Positions 34,365-47,184 of a DNA stretch of 64,000 nt are shown here, one piece after another. Below the pieces are notes generated by a model that was given only the letters and a program-made list of their open reading frames with translations, was not told the DNA's origin and searched no databases. The first letter of the stretch is position 1; every line of letters starts with the position of its first letter. This DNA comes from Misgurnus anguillicaudatus (Eukaryota > Chordata > Actinopteri > Cypriniformes > Cobitidae), in NCBI RefSeq assembly GCF_027580225.2, contig NC_073348.2:24424001-24488000 (forward strand). The letters are read 5' to 3'. The position numbers and the translations under genes were made by a program.

Positions 34365-34679
34365 TTAAAGTCCCCCTGTAGTTGATAATTTCATCTCTTG
34401 AAACTCATCTTGGAGCGTCAAAAAAACATATGTAAAAGTTTTTTCCTGCAACAGTAATTTCTTCCTGTAAAATAGCTTGAATGTAACTCCTCACCCTTGC
34501 ATCATTTAGTATACCCCAAGCCATGAATATGCTAATTAGTCCCCGCCTCTACTCAATCACACAGCTTGGGCCATAAATATGAAAAAGAAAAATGAATCCC
34601 TACCTTCACTCATTTGCACCAACTCGACCATACATATGAATTAACGAATTAGTCCCTGCATCCACTGAATTGCATTTAA
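34365..34679 (+). mobile_element. TTAAAGTCCCCC repeat, truncated
   Basis: It starts TTAAAGTCCCCCTGTAG and contains repeated words AGCTTGGGCCATAAATATG and TTAGTCCCCGCCTC, with variants spaced about 60-90 bp apart. The same words occur at 50330-50515. The mirrored right end is missing, and the next element begins at the shared TTAA (34676). Confidence 0.5.
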
Positions 34680-37348
34680 AGGAATAGTCTACTCATTTTC
34701 AATATTAAAATGTTATTACCTTAACTAAGAATTGTTGATACATCCCTCTATCATCTGTGTGCGTGCACGTAAGCGCTGGAGCGCGCTGCGACGCTTCGAT
34801 AGCATTTAGCTTAGCCCCATTTAGGCTTGGGCGGTAATACGGTAATATGGTATACCGCGGGATCTAAAAATAGCAAAGGTATCAGTTTCTATACCGCCAT
34901 ACCGGCATTAAAAAAAAAACAATGAACTTATATAGCAGACAAGGATTAAATATTAAATTAGGGAGGGCGAAATCTAAAAATTTTCTTTACCTACCACCGA
35001 GCCATTAACCAAAGAGTTTAAAATATGTTACTCTGTTTGAAATAACAGCTATTTCGAGCCGCGCCTGTAATTTCACAACTCTGTCGCATCTCTCTGCTGC
35101 TCTGCCTCCGGCTCATCCGAAACATCATTACCGCAAACGCGTCGCCGCGGAGCTTGTATGCTGCTTATGCAATCGGAGGACAAATGACTCCTTAGTTTCA
35201 AAATGGTTTGAGTAAGGTGATCGCGTGGAAAATAAAGGCGTTTGTCTCATTAGAAAGCTCATTTGAAACATTGCCGCGGCTTATTTAAGAAAATGACAGC
35301 TTCGAAGAGAAGCCGCTTAAGTTTGAGGTAGTGCTAAAAATAATAAAGAAAGATGATGATCATCATCACCTTATCAGTTAGCACTGAAATGTAGATGTAA
35401 TCCATTTCCAAATCTAAACCCATCTTATGCGGAATGTTGCCTAATAGAATGCAACACGATGGATAAAACAGGCACCTTCAGAATGCATAAAAGATGCACC
35501 GCCAAGGCAGGTCTAACTCACTCTGTGCCTTCTAATAACGACTAGAACAACTCTTTTGTATAATTATAATTACTTTTTTATTTTTCAAAAAGACAAGTGT
35601 CAACTTCTGTTAAGTGAAACATGGACGATGCAATGCTCTGCTGATGCGAGCCGCAAGAAAGCCCTTGTCTGCTTTAGAAAGAATGCAGCAAAGATATTTA
35701 ATGCTAATGTATGAGTTTCATTAATTTATGGTGAGATCCGTGCGTTCTAGTTGACAATGCAAAGCAAGCGAACGCGCCGTGCCGGCGCCTCCATGTCACG
35801 GTTATTATATTCTCTATATTTGCTTTTTATTTATTAAATACATGCAATTGGTTGATGAAACATTTATTAAAATTAAGACACAATTTATACAAAACGAAAT
35901 TCACTTTAAAGAAAGGCTTTCTACAAAACAAAACCTAATTAAGTGGTAAAAATGTCTAATGATTTACAAAAACAAAACTTAATCTGCACTTTACTGTTAA
36001 AAGACGCAAATGTTAATAATTTGGAATACAACCAGGAAAGACTTTCGTTTTAATTATTTTATTGCTGGATTTTACAAATAAATATTTTTATTTTATATGC
36101 TGGAATATGCAGAAATATAAGTTAACAGAAGGAGGACATTCTTTATTTCATTAAAATATGGTGGAATGTGCAGAAAATAGGTTTAAATGTTCAGCAATTT
36201 TCTTCAAGTCTTGCTATGATAACATTTTAGCTTGATGCAATGTGAGTGCACAAAACCAAACGCCGTGACCTCGCGCCAGAACCCAAATGCCCTGACCTTG
36301 CGCCAAATATTTTTATTGGTTTATAAGTACAAACAGGCGAGTTAGGAAAAATTGAGTGTGAGGGATTTGTTCACTTCACACAAAAAGATCCTGGAAATTG
36401 GAATGAGATGGCTAACTGTATTAGCGTGTAGTCCACTGTCTATAATAGCCTAATTAAGAGATCACTTTTTAACCGGCAACTGGTTAATTCTGTTTGACCT
36501 TTGTATTTAACTTTTTTATAAACTGCTGGTTGTTGCTAATAAAAGTTGTTAATATTGTTGTGCATGTTATTTTGCTATTTTTTCAGTATTAGTGTTTGGT
36601 ATTCAGTTTCTGAAGGGTTTAGCCACAAGCCAACATTATGGTGACGCTGTCTGAGCCTTACGTCATAATTTTATAATTATTCACGGTAATACCGTATACC
36701 GGGGTAAAATAGGGAGGCGGTTTGATGGTATCAAAATTTGGATACCGCCCAAGCCTAGCCCCATTCATTCAATGGTACCATTTAGAGATAAAGTTAGAAG
36801 TGACCAAACACATCAACATTTTCCCTATTTAAGACGAGTAGTTATACGAGCAAGTTTGGTGGTACAAAATAAAACGTAACGCTTTTCTAAGCGGATTTAA
36901 AAGAGGAACTATATTTTATGGCGTAATAGCACTTTTGGGAGTACTTCGACTTGGCGCAGTAACACCCTCCCTCTCTCATTATGAGAGTGAGAAGGGGAGC
37001 GGACTTATTAAGCGAGTCGAAGTACTCCAAAAAGTGCTATTACGCCATAAAATATAGTTCCTCTTTTAAATCCGCTTAGAAAAGCGCTACGTTTTATTTT
37101 GTACCACCAAACTTGCTCGTATAACTACTCGTCTTAAATAGGAAAAACGTTGATGTGTTTGGTCACTTCTAACTTTATCTCTAAATGGTAGCATTGAATG
37201 AATGGAGCTAAGCTAAATGCTATTGAAGCGTCGCAGCGCACTCCAGCGCTTACGTGCACGCACACAGATGATAGAGGGATGTATCAACAATTCTTAGTTA
37301 AGGTAATAACATATTTTAATATTGAAAATGAGTAGACTATTCCTTTAA
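34676..37348. mobile_element. Large TTAA foldback element, interrupted by a hAT-like element
   Basis: The ends TTAAAGGAATAGTCTACTCA and TGAGTAGACTATTCCTTTAA are perfect inverted repeats with TTAA at both edges. Without the insert (34822-36757) and one 8-bp duplication it is about 729 bp and folds into a hairpin with arms of roughly 330 bp. For example, GGCGTAATAGCACTTTTGGG pairs with AAAAAGTGCTATTACGCC. The loop lies around 36956-37015 (CTCTCTCATTATGAGAGTGAG). Confidence 0.9.
34822..36757. mobile_element. hAT-like element nested in the foldback
   Basis: The 1936-bp element has ends TAGGCTTGGGCGGTA and ATACCGCCCAAGCCTA, with ATACCG / CGGTAT words just inside both ends. A perfect 8-bp duplication GCCCCATT lies at 34814-34821 and 36758-36765. 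The empty site is readable in the other arm of the host hairpin. Its design matches the element at 11180-12776. No transposase frame was found. Confidence 0.9.
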
Positions 37349-37501
37349 GACCATAGCTATATATGTGCATAGATGCTACATTCGGCAGTTCCAGACACAA
37401 CTGGTTTCACAATGCATACATGAGTTGCGCTTATTTTTATCGGCGCCAATGTTAACAGGTTAAAGCATTAACATTGCACTTGTGAGCAACTGTGTTGACA
37501 T
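37349..37501. other. Spacer, nothing recognised
   Basis: A short unique stretch between two repeats. Confidence 0.4.
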
Positions 37502-37645
37502 CAGTGTTGGTCAAGTTACTTGGAAATAGTAATTAGTTACTGATTACTTCTTCAAGAAAGTAATCCAGTTACTTTACTGATTACTTATTTTCAAAAGTAA
37601 TTAGTTACTTTACTAGTTACTTTACTAAGTTACTTTTCAAAAACA
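37502..37645 (+). mobile_element. CAGTGTTGG hAT-type fragment
   Basis: It begins CAGTGTTGGTCAAGTTACTTG and has repeated GTAATTAGTTACT / AGTTACTTTACT words, a terminal type known from many fish hAT elements. The opposite end (CCAACACTG) is not present nearby. Confidence 0.5.
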
Positions 37646-38202
37646 TGATGCACGACCTGAATATGCTATAAAGAACAGAGCTTTCAGCCTAATTCTATAC
37701 TTTCTGCATATTCCATCATCTAAAATTGAATCAAATGAAACATTCTCTTTTTTAACCTCTCGACGCGCACTAATTCGTGGGCATGATGACGGAATTTTTT
37801 TTACGCTGCTAACAATATCTATATAGCCTACTGTCTACAAACATTAATAATATTAACATTACTATACATCGTTTAAAAGGTCTACGGGTTTAGCATCAGT
37901 GTATGGTCTCTGTTTTGAGATACAGATGCTCTAGTATCATAAATGTAGTATTTTGTGACAGAAGTCCAGATGACAACATGCAAAATATAAACAGGACTTC
38001 TTACCTGTGTTGATATAACGATCGCGAGTCGAATCCAGTCTGTTTTAGATGTGTAAATAACCCATGAAAACCGTCTAATAGAATACATCCAATGACCATT
38101 TTTGTCCACAAATGCGTATAATCCATGAAATATATAGTTTGTTGTTTACATCAGATTTCGCGTGAACGTCGTGTAATAGAATATAATACACAAGCTGAGG
38201 AC
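37646..38202. other. No gene recognised
   Basis: The minus-strand 75-codon frame here has no recognisable feature. Confidence 0.4.
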
Positions 38203-38592
38203 TTAAAGTCGCAATGAAATTGAAATGAAAAACTATATATATTTTTTTAATATTGTGGTATTATTAACAAATGACTTATCTGTGAGCTTCATTATTTTTT
38301 TTAAATTCGTGTGTGCTCATAATCTTTAATCAAAAATGCAAATCTCCTGCCCTTCTCAAAACAATCTCTCTTCACTTCCGGTCATAAGTATGGCTGGTGG
38401 GCGGGGTCCGGGAGAAGATCGCAGCGATTAGCAATTAGCAACACGACCCAACTTCAAACGATCCAATCAGATCTCAATGGACAAATTTAAATCCAGCCCT
38501 GCCTTATTTCATCTCAAAAGCCGTTTCATTCAGATATACGTCACCACGGGGAAAATAAGGCAATCGCTACTTCCGTTTCATGGCGACTTTAA
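38203..38592. mobile_element. 390-bp TTAA element (AGTCGC ends)
   Basis: It is bounded by TTAA (38203-38206 and 38589-38592) with inverted ends AGTCGCAATGAAAT and TTTCATGGCGACT, one mismatch in the first 13 bp. It contains GTGGGCGGGGTCCGGGAG and no open frame. The end sequence is related to the right end of 5652-6008. Confidence 0.75.
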
Positions 38593-39172
38593 ATGTGGTC
38601 TACGACGTAAATAGTCCTCAGCGCCTTACAAGCGCCTTTGGTAATAAAGACTGGGTGCGTGTTTGACGATGTGTTGCACTGCGCAGACTGGCATATGACA
38701 TTAGTATCATGCATAATTAAAAAATAAACAGATAAGTCCACTCCCAAAACGCACACGTGCCACTGCAACCCCACCGATCCGTGCAACGGCGTGAAGCTGA
38801 CACACCTCACATTACTGAGGCACTATGGTTTAAAAGGATGGCGTGATTTTCATTAGATCTTGACTGAGAACAGGTGAGAGAACGACATGACAGCTAATCG
38901 CTAAAATGATAGTAGTATACTTAAAGCTGTCCAGTACTTAGTTTAAGTCTTGCATTTTGTGCAAATATATGGATGTTGTATAATACATTTATGTTGAATC
39001 AAGGCTTAATATTATGTAGAGTGCGTTATATCGAAAGCACTTCAGTTTGTGTTTATTAAAGTTAACCCTTTAGGTTCACTTCATCATGCGGCAATTCCTG
39101 TTAGAGGTTTCTGTTAAAAAATATTTAATTAATTAATAATCTAATATGTGTTCAAGTTTTATTTTAGTGTTT
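38593..39172. other. No gene recognised
   Basis: A 73-codon minus-strand frame (38589-38810) begins within the preceding element and has no recognisable domain. Confidence 0.4.
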
Positions 39173-39303
39173 TTAAAGGGGCTCTCCGTAAGTTCAGAAA
39201 TTTCTAACCGTTACTGACACCAGTGGCCGTTATAGAAACTGCAGCCAGTCTCATGCTCGTTCTAGGTGGGCACACTCGTACGAGCACGACCACAACAACC
39301 AGA

Positions 39304-39317
39304 GTTGCCGTAGCAAC
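39304..39317 (+). promoter_or_regulatory. X-box-like motif inside a mobile element
   Basis: GTTGCCGTAGCAAC fits GTHNCC-N2-RGNAAC. Because it lies in a repeat it may recur across the genome with that family. Confidence 0.35.
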
Positions 39318-39473
39318 CACAGACAGCTCATTGAGATTCACCGGCTTGTTTACAAATGTAAGAAAAGTTACAGTACTGTAAGGTTATCCCGACACTCACA
39401 ATCTTAATGCACTCGTGCTCTGAATAAAGATAATTCATATAAGAAAGTAACTTTTGAAACGGTCCTGTGCTAC

Positions 39474-39535
39474 ATGCTATCGTTAGCATTACACCACAGA
39501 AACAATGCTATCGTTAGCATTACACCACAAAAACA
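39474..39535. repeat. 31-bp tandem duplication
   Basis: Two adjacent 31-bp units start ATGCTATCGTTAGCATTACA and differ at a single position (CACAGAAACA versus CACAAAAACA). Each unit contains the palindrome-like ATGCTA..TAGCAT. A further AACAATAAA partial repeat follows. Confidence 0.9.
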
Positions 39536-40331
39536 ATAAAAAAACAATAAAATAATATATTACAGATGCCCTGTAACTATGTTTTACTTTTGCATTAAAA
39601 AGAAAGCCAGCTCGAGGTCTGTTTTCATACCCAGCGCTGACCGGAGCTCCCTCCAAGAATCAAATTCCAATCCGATGTTTACTCTTGTCTTTGCCCCGAT
39701 GCCGGTTACGCTTTATTTTGGCCGTACTAGATAAGGATTTTTTTTTTACTTACGAGGAGTTTCCGCGAGTGTCTGGATTGTGCTGGAAGTTGGTCGCTTC
39801 TTTCCGTCCATTTGAAACATGCTAGCGATTGCCGCTGTTTACTAATGGCTGGCGTACGCGTCTATATGGAACGCCCAAGTAGACGAGCACGCGCATGACG
39901 TCACATTTTGAATTTGCGCCAATTCGGACCCGACTCCTCTACACACAAAAGAGCCTACAGGCTGATAGAGACAACCGTGGAGGACACTCAAGGTATCATT
40001 CTTTCTATTACATTATGGTTGGCTCATAAATATACAAATGAAAACTCTATCTTAAAGATTTTTTTAAGTAATAACCTACATGTAGCCCCTTTAATTAAAA
40101 TATTTCAATTTTCACCATGAAGCGTACGCCTCAACCCTGTTATTGCTCCGCCCCCAGTTAATCGAGTACTCGTTTTTCAGACCTGTAGATTAATCATATG
40201 AAAAAATGACATACATGCACATCCCTATTCACTTTATTATGTAACTTAATGTAGTCAGGTTGAGTTTTACCCAGCATTCTCTGCTTTGGACAGAATTGAG
40301 CAGTTTAAGGATAGTAAAACTTCTATGCACT

Positions 40332-41235
40332 TCAAAGGATTAGTCTATTTTCTAAAAAAAAAATCCAGATAATTTACTCACCACCTTGCATGTCATCCAA
40401 ACTTTGATGTTTTTGTTGTTCAGTCGAGAAGAAATTATGTTTTTTGAGGCAAACAATTTTTTTTTCTAATTTTAATGGACTTTAATGGACCCCAGCACTT
40501 AACAGTTTTAATGCAGTTAAAAATTGCAGTTTCAACGCCGCTTCAAAGGACTCCCCCAAACGAGGCGTAAGGGTCTTATCTAGCGAAACAATTGTCATTT
40601 TTGTCAAGAAAAATAAAAAATATGCACTTTTAACCCACAACTTCTCTTCTTCCTCCGGCTGTGTGACGAGCCAGCGCGACCTCACGTAATTGCGTAATGA
40701 CGTCGAAAGGTCACGTGTCACATATATGAAATGCACATTTGCGGACCATTTTAAACAATAAACTTACACAAAGACCTTAATTAGTATCATTCAACATACA
40801 ACAACGTCTGAACGGTCCTCTTTCTGCACACTTATAAACACTGGGGAGTAGTTTCGAAATGTAATTCGTGACCTCTTGACATGATGACGTATTACGCGAG
40901 GTCGCGCTGGCGCGTCACAGGACCGGAGGAAGACGAGAAGTTGTGGTTTAAAGTGCTTTTTTCTTGCCAAAAATGACAATCGTTTTGCTAGATAAGACCC
41001 TTATGCCTCGTTTGAGATCGTTTAGAGTCCTTTGAAACTGCAATTGTTAACTGCATTAAAATTGTTAAGTTTTGGGGTCCATTAGAGTCCATTAAAATGA
41101 GAAAAATCCTGTTATGTTTTCCTCAAAAAACACAATTTCTTCTTGACTGAACAAAGAAAGACATTAACATTTTGGATGACATGGTGGTGAGTAAATCTGG
41201 ATTTTTTTTTTCAAGAAAATGGACTAATCCTTTAA
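40332..41235. mobile_element. TTAA foldback element (AGGATTAGTC ends)
   Basis: The left end AAAGGATTAGTCTATTTTCT and right end GAAAATGGACTAATCCTTTAA are inverted repeats; the left TTAA has decayed to TCAA. Long arms pair, for example GTCTTATCTAGCGAAACAAT with ATCGTTTTGCTAGATAAGAC and CCCACAACTTCTC with GAGAAGTTGTGG. It is 904 bp with no coding content; the 84-codon frame in it is incidental. Confidence 0.85.
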
Positions 41236-43655
41236 GTGTGTTTTTTTCCTTTCATTATCTCACTCTAATGGCATAAATCCAGCATCACGAATTAATTACC
41301 GTATGTAAAACGTGTCTTTTTCCAGCACAGTAAATCGCCCTGAAGGTGAGCATCTGTCTGGGTTGCAATGTGTTTCTAGAGTGAAAAATGCACAGGAAAA
41401 AATGGGTGACTGGTAGAGGTTTATCAAGGGTGCGTGTTTTATGGCTCATACGCTGGTGTGAGAAGACCCGAGCGAATGGTGACACTCTCCAACTGATATT
41501 GACATTCTGCAGGTTCATTTCAAGCCAATTATGGACGAGGTGATGATTGTAAAATTGCGTATTGATCTGGAGTTTTAGTGTTGCCCTCTCGCCCTTGAGT
41601 GTTAAACATAGTCGAGGACCGCCCCGTGTAATCACATCAACATACCTTCCCAAGATTCCACCTCACGCTTCCTCTCTTCATTCTGAATGTTGATTGTCTT
41701 GGTCCAGTCACTCGCTGCAAGACAATCAAGTTCCCTTATTTCCCCATCATGACCTGAAGTTCCCAGACACTTCGGGTATCTGACTTAGATTAGAGGCTTT
41801 TATTGGTGGAGATGTGGACGTATGCACAGGCAAACTGTAACAAATGTGAAAATAACATTTCTGTGTATGTAAATCCTGTAGCAGCTTGAATGCGAATCCT
41901 ACTTGCAGCTGTTTACCACCGTCTCCATGGCAACAGGGATTAAATGCTTGTAACAATTGAGCACATTCGTCACTTCTCATTGGTTGACATGCAGAAACAT
42001 ATGTGACTAATAGCATTTCATTTCCGCTCGAACAGCTACTTCTGATCACGGCTGCCGCCAGACGGCACGTCTTGCGTAATAATGCGAGAATGAAGAATAG
42101 CGCCGTTATGAACCTGAATTATTCATGAATACTAACTATCGATTGGCTCGGTGGTTGAGTCATTCATACTTAGTCTGTAACTGATCGATCAATGAATTCT
42201 CATCAGTGTGCACTAACAGGGTTTTGAAAATCTCTAGCGGATATGAATGCACTTTTGTTCTGTTGTGTAATTCTGTTTTCTTTCAGATTATATTATATGC
42301 TGAAATTGTAAACTGATTAGAGAAATTCAGTCTGCAGCAGAGCTCTCGAAACAAGCTGGGGTGTTGATGCTGAGCAGTTCGAAATCCAACCGCATTACTT
42401 CTTGTTTGACCTTTAAATTGGGCTAGAACTAATGGCTCCATAAATTTGTATTCAGTAAAGTGTTAATGCGCCTCGTAGACTTTGAGTTATTTTTATCAGG
42501 TCGCTCAAATTCAGGGTGTAATTGTCCAGTACCTCAACATCATTCAGTTGTGTGCAGGAATCATTAAAATCACCACTGCATAATGCGAGAAAGGTTAGGG
42601 TGAGTGACAAAGAGAAAAACGGCTACCTGACCGTGCATTGCCGGTTTATGTCTTGCATTTAAATGTTGCGGAAATTATAATCTGCTATAGATAAGTAGTA
42701 GAATTGTGATATGGTGGCAGAAATAATAAAAAGTTTGTACAATATTGAATACTACTGCTCTGCTAAGCAAGAAACTCTTTCAGCTGACCAGTAAGGTTGT
42801 AGACATTTCAGCACCTCGGCCCGGTGGACAGCGACAGATTTACAGGCAGGCATGTTGATGGGCCGACCAGAAATGAACTGAAGCTGCCTGGTTTGTCTAG
42901 CTGCCAATGTTGCGTTTGATTGCTCCACAGCAACATAGTCATCTGTCTTTCCAGTCACATTTAAAGTTCAATATTGACGTAGCCAAAAATCGGAATGATT
43001 TTTCAAAGTAAGATATATCATTTTGCGTCCTGCTTTGACATTCTGACTTATTTTTATATAGAAATAATGTCTCTATTTCCTGATTTAAAAGCCAGAAATT
43101 TCCTTTACTAAAAAAGATTCGCCTTTTTTCCTTCCCTTTCTCGCTACCCATTATTCTGAAAGAGAGCGACTGAATAGCTGTAGTCCCAGAAGGCTGATAA
43201 CATATCACTATGTTAGCAGAGGGATCACCCATGTACTTCCATCACTCTCATAGCTACTGCTATTAAATGGGGCATACAGCATGCCTGACTGACAGCGCTG
43301 TCTCTGAGGAAAACAAATTGGGCTGGGCCAACCTTATGACCCCAAATCAATATGCCAGCCCAACTGGGACCAGTGCCACCAATCACTCTGTCTGAAGAGG
43401 GACGTGGACGCCCAAGAACTTGCCTCTCGCCGTGTTAGCAGTTACTGTCTTAGACGACAACATGGTTGAGAAAATGGCTAGACGTTCCCTGAAGACAACC
43501 GTGTGATGTTATAAACACAAGTACAGCGGCATAGTCCACTGAGTGGGAAATTGATGCTTCTGTACAGTAAATTTAATTCGATGGTGTTTATGTTTAAGTG
43601 AACATCTGTTTTGAAAAACATTTCATTTTTACCCATAAACTACGGATATATAAAG
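41236..43655. other. Unique sequence; no gene recognised
   Basis: No repeats were recognised in 2.4 kb. The minus-strand frame at 41285-41653 (122 codons) and others (100, 68 and 97 codons) have no recognisable domain and no strong splice context. 41870-42190 and 42760-42960 are complex and may be conserved non-coding sequence; the former holds an X-box. Confidence 0.3.
41921..41934 (+). promoter_or_regulatory. X-box (RFX-type) motif
   Basis: GTCTCCATGGCAAC is a full match to GTHNCC-N2-RGNAAC; its complement, GTTGCCATGGAGAC, has the same symmetry. It is in unique sequence followed by AT-rich homeodomain-type words. No adjacent transcription start is visible. Confidence 0.45.
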
Positions 43656-44306
43656 TTAAAGGAATGGTTTACCCCAAAAATTTAAATAATGTCATTAATA
43701 ACTCACCCTCATGTCATTCCAAACTTGTAAGACCTCCATTCATCTTCGGAACACAAGATGCTTTATATTTAGCCCGAGAGCTTGTTGACCGTCTTTTGTG
43801 AAGCGCATGCGCGAGACTAAAGTCACGTGACTGCAGTGACACGGATTAAGCGTTATCCTCAGACATGTTTGCAAAGTTTTTTTTTTCAAACTTACAGCAT
43901 ACGTCTCCCTCTGACTGTAAACGAAGCCCGGGCGCACAAAAAACAACAATAAAAAAACCAGCTGGGGCGCACCAGATAACACGTCATCCACGTCACTGCA
44001 GTCTCCAAGAGAAGACATTGCTGAATAAAGTTGTAGTTTTTGTTATTTTTGGACCAAAATGTATTTTCGATGCTTCAACACATTCTAACTGACCCACTGA
44101 TGTCACATTGACTACTTTGATGATGTTTTTATTACCTTTCTAGACATGGACAGTATACCATGTAGATTTTCAATGAAGGGTCAACAAGCTCTCGGACTAA
44201 ATCTACAACATCTTAAACTGGGTTCCGAAGATGAACGGAGGTCTTACGAGTTTGGAACGAGTCATTGATGACATTATTTTCATTTTTGGGTAAACTATCC
44301 CTTTAA
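43656..44306. mobile_element. TTAA foldback element (AGGAATGGTTTACCC ends)
   Basis: The ends TTAAAGGAATGGTTTACCCC and GGGTAAACTATCCCTTTAA are inverted repeats. Inner words CTCACCCTCATGTCATTCC, AAACTTGTAAGACCTCC and ATCTTCGGAAC are mirrored before the right end. This is one of the commonest end types in zebrafish-like genomes. It shares its right TTAA (44303-44306) with the next element. Confidence 0.85.
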
Positions 44307-44607
44307 AGGAATACTACACACTGTATTCATTGACTTATCCTCATGTTGTTCTAAACCTGTATGAGTTTATTCTGTTAAACACAAAATAATATATTTTGAT
44401 ACATGATGGTAAGTGCACAGTTGAGGGTACCCACTGACTTCCATGGTATTTGCTTTTCCTACTATGGAAGTCAATGGGTACCATAAGCTGTGTGCCTTAT
44501 CATCACTTATCAAAATATCTTCTTTTAACAGAATAAAGAAACTCATACAGGTTTAAAACAACATGAGGGTGATTAAATGATCATTTCTGGTTAAACTATC
44601 CCTTTAA
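44303..44607. mobile_element. TTAA foldback element abutting the previous one
   Basis: The 305-bp element has ends TTAAAGGAATACTACACAC and GGTTAAACTATCCCTTTAA. The inner GTACCCACTGACTTCCAT and ATGGAAGTCAATGGGTACC form the hairpin base. It belongs to the same end family as its neighbour (CTCATGTTGTT, AACCTGTATGAG). A single TTAA joins the two elements. Confidence 0.85.
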
Positions 44608-45344
44608 GCAACAAAGTAGGTACATGTTCTTTACTGCATGTCACTGGCAGCAGAATGCTTTTTCTTTGCAATTTTACAGTTAAAGCTCTCATCTCTTTCC
44701 CTCTGGTCTGCTACCTGTAGCAAGTGGTGATTTATAAAGCCATGCTGAGCCCCCCCCAATATGGACCGTCAATGCGTAATTACTTCCTAAGATGGATGAG
44801 ACCCACCCAGGCTGTGCTGTACCCGGAGTTAAATCATAGACCCCTCCTCCGCAGGGCACACATAGGCAGAAATGGCCAATGTCTTAGGAATATGTGTCGC
44901 TGTTTTTCACCTGTTTCTATTGGATCTCACTCATACGCCCCCTCTTGTGCCTTACATATGTCTAACAATACTAAATGCCACATGTCATTTTCATTTCTCA
45001 AGCGAGAGGAAGAATTGAATAAAATGTGAAGTAGGTGCAGAACTGGGACATATTTTTTAGGATTTATTTAGCAATCCTCTGTCAGACATGACAAGCTCAA
45101 ACTTGCATGTGCAATAATGGTTTTGTGATACAATGTCCCTTATACAAAAGAGTACTGTAGCAGTACTTAAATTCATTAAAGGAATTAACAGTATTTATTT
45201 TGATATATAGGGTGGTGGTGGTGTTTGACAACCATATTCATTTACAATGGTACTTACATAATTGTCAGCTGTGTTGCATTTCCAATATACAACACATACC
45301 AGTAATATAAAATATCATATCAGTTATTTTTATATTTTTTGCAT
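44608..45344. other. No gene recognised
   Basis: The + frame 44724-45029 (101 codons) follows a CTGTAG acceptor-like site at about 44720, but there is no donor pairing or recognisable domain. Confidence 0.3.
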
Positions 45345-45485
45345 AGTGCTGGGCAAAGATTAATCGCATACAAAATATAAGTGATTTTTGGCATAATATA
45401 TGAGTGTGTGAATATTATGTATATATAAATACACACACATTCCTGTATGTATTTAAGAAACATTTACATTTGTGTGTGTATATAT

Positions 45486-46638
<1,153 letters not shown>

Positions 46639-46965
46639 AAAAATTGATAAATAAATAAAAAATCTGAAATGAATATATTTATGTGTGTGTGGTTAAATAT
46701 ACATAATAATTACACACAATACACACACATATATTATGCAAAAAAAATCACTTTTATTTTGTATGTGATTAATCGCTTAATCTTTGCTCAGCACAAAATT
46801 TTGTACACATTTCCAAAAGATTCAACTTTTACAGCTTAACATATTATTACCTCTAACATGCGACAACTTGTGTAACTGGACCACATTTTTCCACATGGCC
46901 TTAAGTTTTGGATGCCTTCCAGGGCTCCAGACTAACTTTTTTCACAAGAAGCACACAACAAAAAT

Positions 46966-47184
46966 TTAAAGGCGGAGTCCACGATGTTTGAAAAACGCGT
47001 TGGAAAAGGAGACGGCCCGACTACCAAAACACACTTATAGCCAATCAAATCAAATGCCGGGTTGCGTATGTGTGGGGCGGGTCTATCAACAGAAGGTCCA
47101 GATTCTATTGGGGTAGGGGCGTGTTTGTTTGGGTGATTTCAAATATCAACATTGGCTTTCAAACATCGTGGACTCCGCCTTTAA
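46966..47184 (+). mobile_element. TTAA-flanked MITE, copy 2 (AGGCGGAGTCC ends)
   Basis: The 219-bp copy of the element at 1742-1965 has the same ends and TTAA on both sides. It retains most internal sequence with two CAAAT units instead of three. The 134-codon frame 47070-47474 starts inside it and continues into unrelated DNA, so it is not a gene. Confidence 0.85.

Larger units (their letters stand above)
39173..40094. mobile_element. TTAA element with AGGGGCT ends
   Basis: The ends TTAAAGGGGCTCTCC and ACATGTAGCCCCTTTAA share an 11-bp inverted repeat and TTAA at both edges; the length is 922 bp. It carries a 31-bp tandem duplication (39474-39535) and an X-box-like site (39304-39317). No transposase is encoded. 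Confidence 0.6.

Noticed and set aside
39474..39535. CRISPR array
   Set aside because: Only two adjacent units without spacers, inside a eukaryotic transposon.
41285..41653. 122-codon minus-strand frame
   Set aside because: No domain, no convincing start or splice context; consistent with a chance frame in complex DNA. Kept only as part of a unique stretch.
44724..45029. 101-codon + frame after an acceptor-like CTGTAG
   Set aside because: No matching donor in the frame, no recognised family and only a weak acceptor context.
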